Part shown: piece by piece, positions 62,217 to 64,000 of the stretch
How the letters are laid out: every line of letters begins with the position of its first letter
How positions within the stretch are numbered: the first letter of the stretch is position 1
Notes under the pieces: generated by a model
Seen by the model: only the letters and a program-made list of their open reading frames with translations
The model's database searches: none
What the model was told of the DNA's origin: nothing
Translations under genes and position numbers: made by a program
Source: Sphingobacterium sp. ML3W
GTDB taxonomy: Bacteria > Bacteroidota > Bacteroidia > Sphingobacteriales > Sphingobacteriaceae
Assembly: GCF_000747525.1 (NCBI RefSeq)
Contig: NZ_CP009278.1
Coordinates: forward strand, 4,340,001-4,404,000
Length of the DNA: 64,000 nucleotides
Direction of reading: 5' to 3'

Positions 62217-63818
62217 ATGCCTACACTATCCTTATTGATCTTTTTACCGCTTGTAGCAACAGCCCTCATACTGGCGCTTCCTACTCGCTTCAAAGATTCT
62301 TATAAATACATTGCCCTCGCCTTAACGACCATACAATTTGTGTTAGCAGGAATGGCCTACTTTTCCTTTGATCCCACTCCAACGGGTATCAATACGCTTG
62401 AAGGCTATCAATTGGTTGAACAATTGTCTTGGATTCGCCTTGACTTGGGCGCTGTTGGTAAACTGGAGATCGATTATTTACTTGGTGTCGATGGTATTTC
62501 CATGCCTTTATTGGTTTTAAGTACGTTTGTCATGCTAATGGCTATAGGCGCTTCTTGGAATATGAAGAAAAGTGTAAAGGGTTACTTTGCTTTGCTTATG
62601 CTATTGAATATGGCAGTCATCGGTATATTTTGTGCGCTGGATTTTTTCTTATTCTACTTATTTTACGAAGTGATGTTACTTCCTTTATATTTCTTGATAG
62701 GAATTTGGGGAGGAGAGCGAAGAGAATATGCGGCAATGAAATTTTTCATCTATACGTTGCTAGGTTCTGTTTTTATGCTTTTGGTTATCGTGGGACTCTA
62801 TTTCTCCGTCATTAATCCGATAACGGGTGCCCATACGTTTAATATGATTCATATGATGAATCCAGACAACTTTGTAGCAGGTTCTATTTTTGCTATCGAT
62901 GGTTATCAAGAGATTTTTGGGATATCAGCACGTTTGATTGGCTTTATTGTACTTTTCTTTGCTTTTGCGATTAAAGTTCCGATAGTGCCGTTGCATACTT
63001 GGCTTCCTGATGCTCACGTTGAGGCTCCGACACCTGTATCGATTATCCTTGCGGGTATTCTTTTAAAAATTGGTGGTTACGGCATCATTCGCGTTTGTTT
63101 CAGTATCTTTCCTGATGCCGCTGCAGCTAGTAATTGGTGGCTGGGGTTAATTGGTGTTGTGTCCATTTTATATGGTGCATTTAATGCTTTAGCACAAAAA
63201 GACTTAAAGCGCATGATTGCTTACTCATCTGTTTCGCATATGGGTTTCGTATTATTAGGTTTAGCATCCTTTACGGCAGAGGGTATTTCTGGAGCGATGT
63301 TTCAAATGATCAGCCATGGTTTTCTATCTGCTGCTTTATTCTTTTTAGTAGGGGTTATTTATGACCGTGTACATGATCGTTATATCCCACATTTTAGAGG
63401 ATTGGCGAATATCATGCCTAAATACACTGCTTATGTTGCGATTGCTTTCTTTGCTTCTCTAGGTTTACCGGGTTTTTCAGCATTTATAGCGGAAGCATTT
63501 GTCATTATCGGTACTTTCAATTCGGCAAGTTTAGGTACGGGCCTTCCACGATGGATGGCTATTGCTGGATCTATTGGAATCCTGATGAGTGCAGTTTATC
63601 TACTTTGGACATTACAACGGATGTTTTTTGGGGAAACCCGATTAAAAGGAGGTGAAGGATGGCATACCGCACTAGTGGATTTAACAGCACGAGAACAGCT
63701 TATATTATTTCCAACATTAGCCCTAGCGCTGATCTTGGGAATATGCCCTTTTATAGTATTTGATCAAATGAATGCTTCGGTTGTAAATTTGGTTGCTTTT
63801 ATTCAACAGTATAACTAA
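62217..63818 (+). CDS. nuoM: NADH-quinone oxidoreductase subunit M
   Basis: The 533-aa antiporter-like subunit shows KVPIVPLHTWLPDAHVEAPT near 241-260, a conserved Glu in FLFYLFYEVMLLPLYFLIG near 143, and SSVSHMGFVLLGL near 339. It starts 2 bases after nuoL and is followed by nuoN after 4 bases. Confidence 0.96.
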   Translation: MPTLSLLIFLPLVATALILALPTRFKDSYKYIALALTTIQFVLAGMAYFSFDPTPTGINTLEGYQLVEQLSWIRLDLGAVGKLEIDYLLGVDGISMPLLVLSTFVMLMAIGASWNMKKSVKGYFALLMLLNMAVIGIFCALDFFLFYLFYEVMLLPLYFLIGIWGGERREYAAMKFFIYTLLGSVFMLLVIVGLYFSVINPITGAHTFNMIHMMNPDNFVAGSIFAIDGYQEIFGISARLIGFIVLFFAFAIKVPIVPLHTWLPDAHVEAPTPVSIILAGILLKIGGYGIIRVCFSIFPDAAAASNWWLGLIGVVSILYGAFNALAQKDLKRMIAYSSVSHMGFVLLGLASFTAEGISGAMFQMISHGFLSAALFFLVGVIYDRVHDRYIPHFRGLANIMPKYTAYVAIAFFASLGLPGFSAFIAEAFVIIGTFNSASLGTGLPRWMAIAGSIGILMSAVYLLWTLQRMFFGETRLKGGEGWHTALVDLTAREQLILFPTLALALILGICPFIVFDQMNASVVNLVAFIQQYN

Positions 63819-63822
63819 TAAA

Positions 63823-64000
63823 ATGTCAGCATTTGCTTCTTCAATTTCGTCAATCTTAAACCATATCATAGCAAGCCTTCCCTTGTTTAAGCCGGAACTT
63901 GCCCTTATGGTTGCTTTTGTGTGCAGTATTGTTTGTAGCTTATTTGTAGATAAAATATGGAAACATAGTTCATTTGCTGTTACCATAGTGGGACTGCTAT
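63823..64000 (+). CDS. nuoN: NADH-quinone oxidoreductase subunit N, N-terminal part (runs off the window)
   Basis: An ATG at 63823 opens a frame still open at the end of the window (59 codons). The hydrophobic N-terminus, with PELALMVAFVCSIVCSLF and FAVTIVGLL, and its position 4 bases after nuoM fit NuoN, the usual next gene. The assignment rests mainly on context. Confidence 0.8.
   Translation, partial: MSAFASSISSILNHIIASLPLFKPELALMVAFVCSIVCSLFVDKIWKHSSFAVTIVGLL

Overview
The window looks like a chromosomal segment of a Bacteroidota bacterium, most likely Sphingobacteriaceae and close to Sphingobacterium. Three observations support this: gene families typical of the group (DUF2723 membrane protein, HU-CCDC81/SPOR protein, M56 peptidase with TonB-plug-like tails, pyrR-pyrB pair), promoter elements of the Bacteroidota type (TTG, about 18-20 bases, then TAnnTTTG), and moderately AT-rich coding sequence. 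No taxon could be tested by search.

Layout. 1-9.5 kb: the end of smpB; an AraC regulator divergent from an aldehyde dehydrogenase and its DUF779 companion; a thioesterase, a membrane MutS-like ATPase, pcm, priA and a DUF423 protein. 9.6-18.9 kb: a large beta-propeller surface protein, a DHH phosphoesterase, an FKBP lipoprotein, an exported catalase with an ankyrin partner, tatD and ansA. 18.9-28.3 kb: a minus-strand cluster that builds a TonB/ExbBD-type envelope machine (TPR protein, outer-membrane barrel, HU-SPOR protein, ExbB, ExbD, TonB-like protein), ending in folC. 28.5-30.1 kb: pyrR-pyrB.

30.1-34.7 kb: a very AT-rich element of about 4.54 kb bounded by 22-base direct repeats (one mismatch). 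It carries a tyrosine recombinase, an HUH-type replication-initiator-like protein with a small basic partner, an XRE regulator, an unknown 168-aa protein and two small secreted/lipoprotein genes. It sits exactly between pyrR and what looks like the original pyr promoter and leader, so it has probably rewired pyrimidine gene transcription. This is the best candidate in the window for an undescribed system.

35-43 kb: an APC permease, an AhpD-like protein, a GMC oxidoreductase with its small partner, and a DUF2723/TMEM260-like protein. 43.2-45.7 kb: two tRNA-Gln genes, prs and rplY. 45.8-49.9 kb: pstS-C-A-B behind a four-repeat Pho-box-like array, then pth. 49.9-52.2 kb: a BlaI/BlaR1-like pair with a palindromic operator. 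52.5-55.9 kb: a LysR regulator, a TsdA-like dihaem cytochrome c, a DsrE-family protein and an orphan periplasmic binding protein, suggesting an uncharacterised sulfur or oxyanion module. 56.2-64 kb: gltA, then nuoH-I-J-K-L-M and the start of nuoN.

Most transcription units end in strong intrinsic terminators with perfect stems, and these set the operon boundaries. Functions are assigned by reading motifs in the translated sequence; no database search was run.
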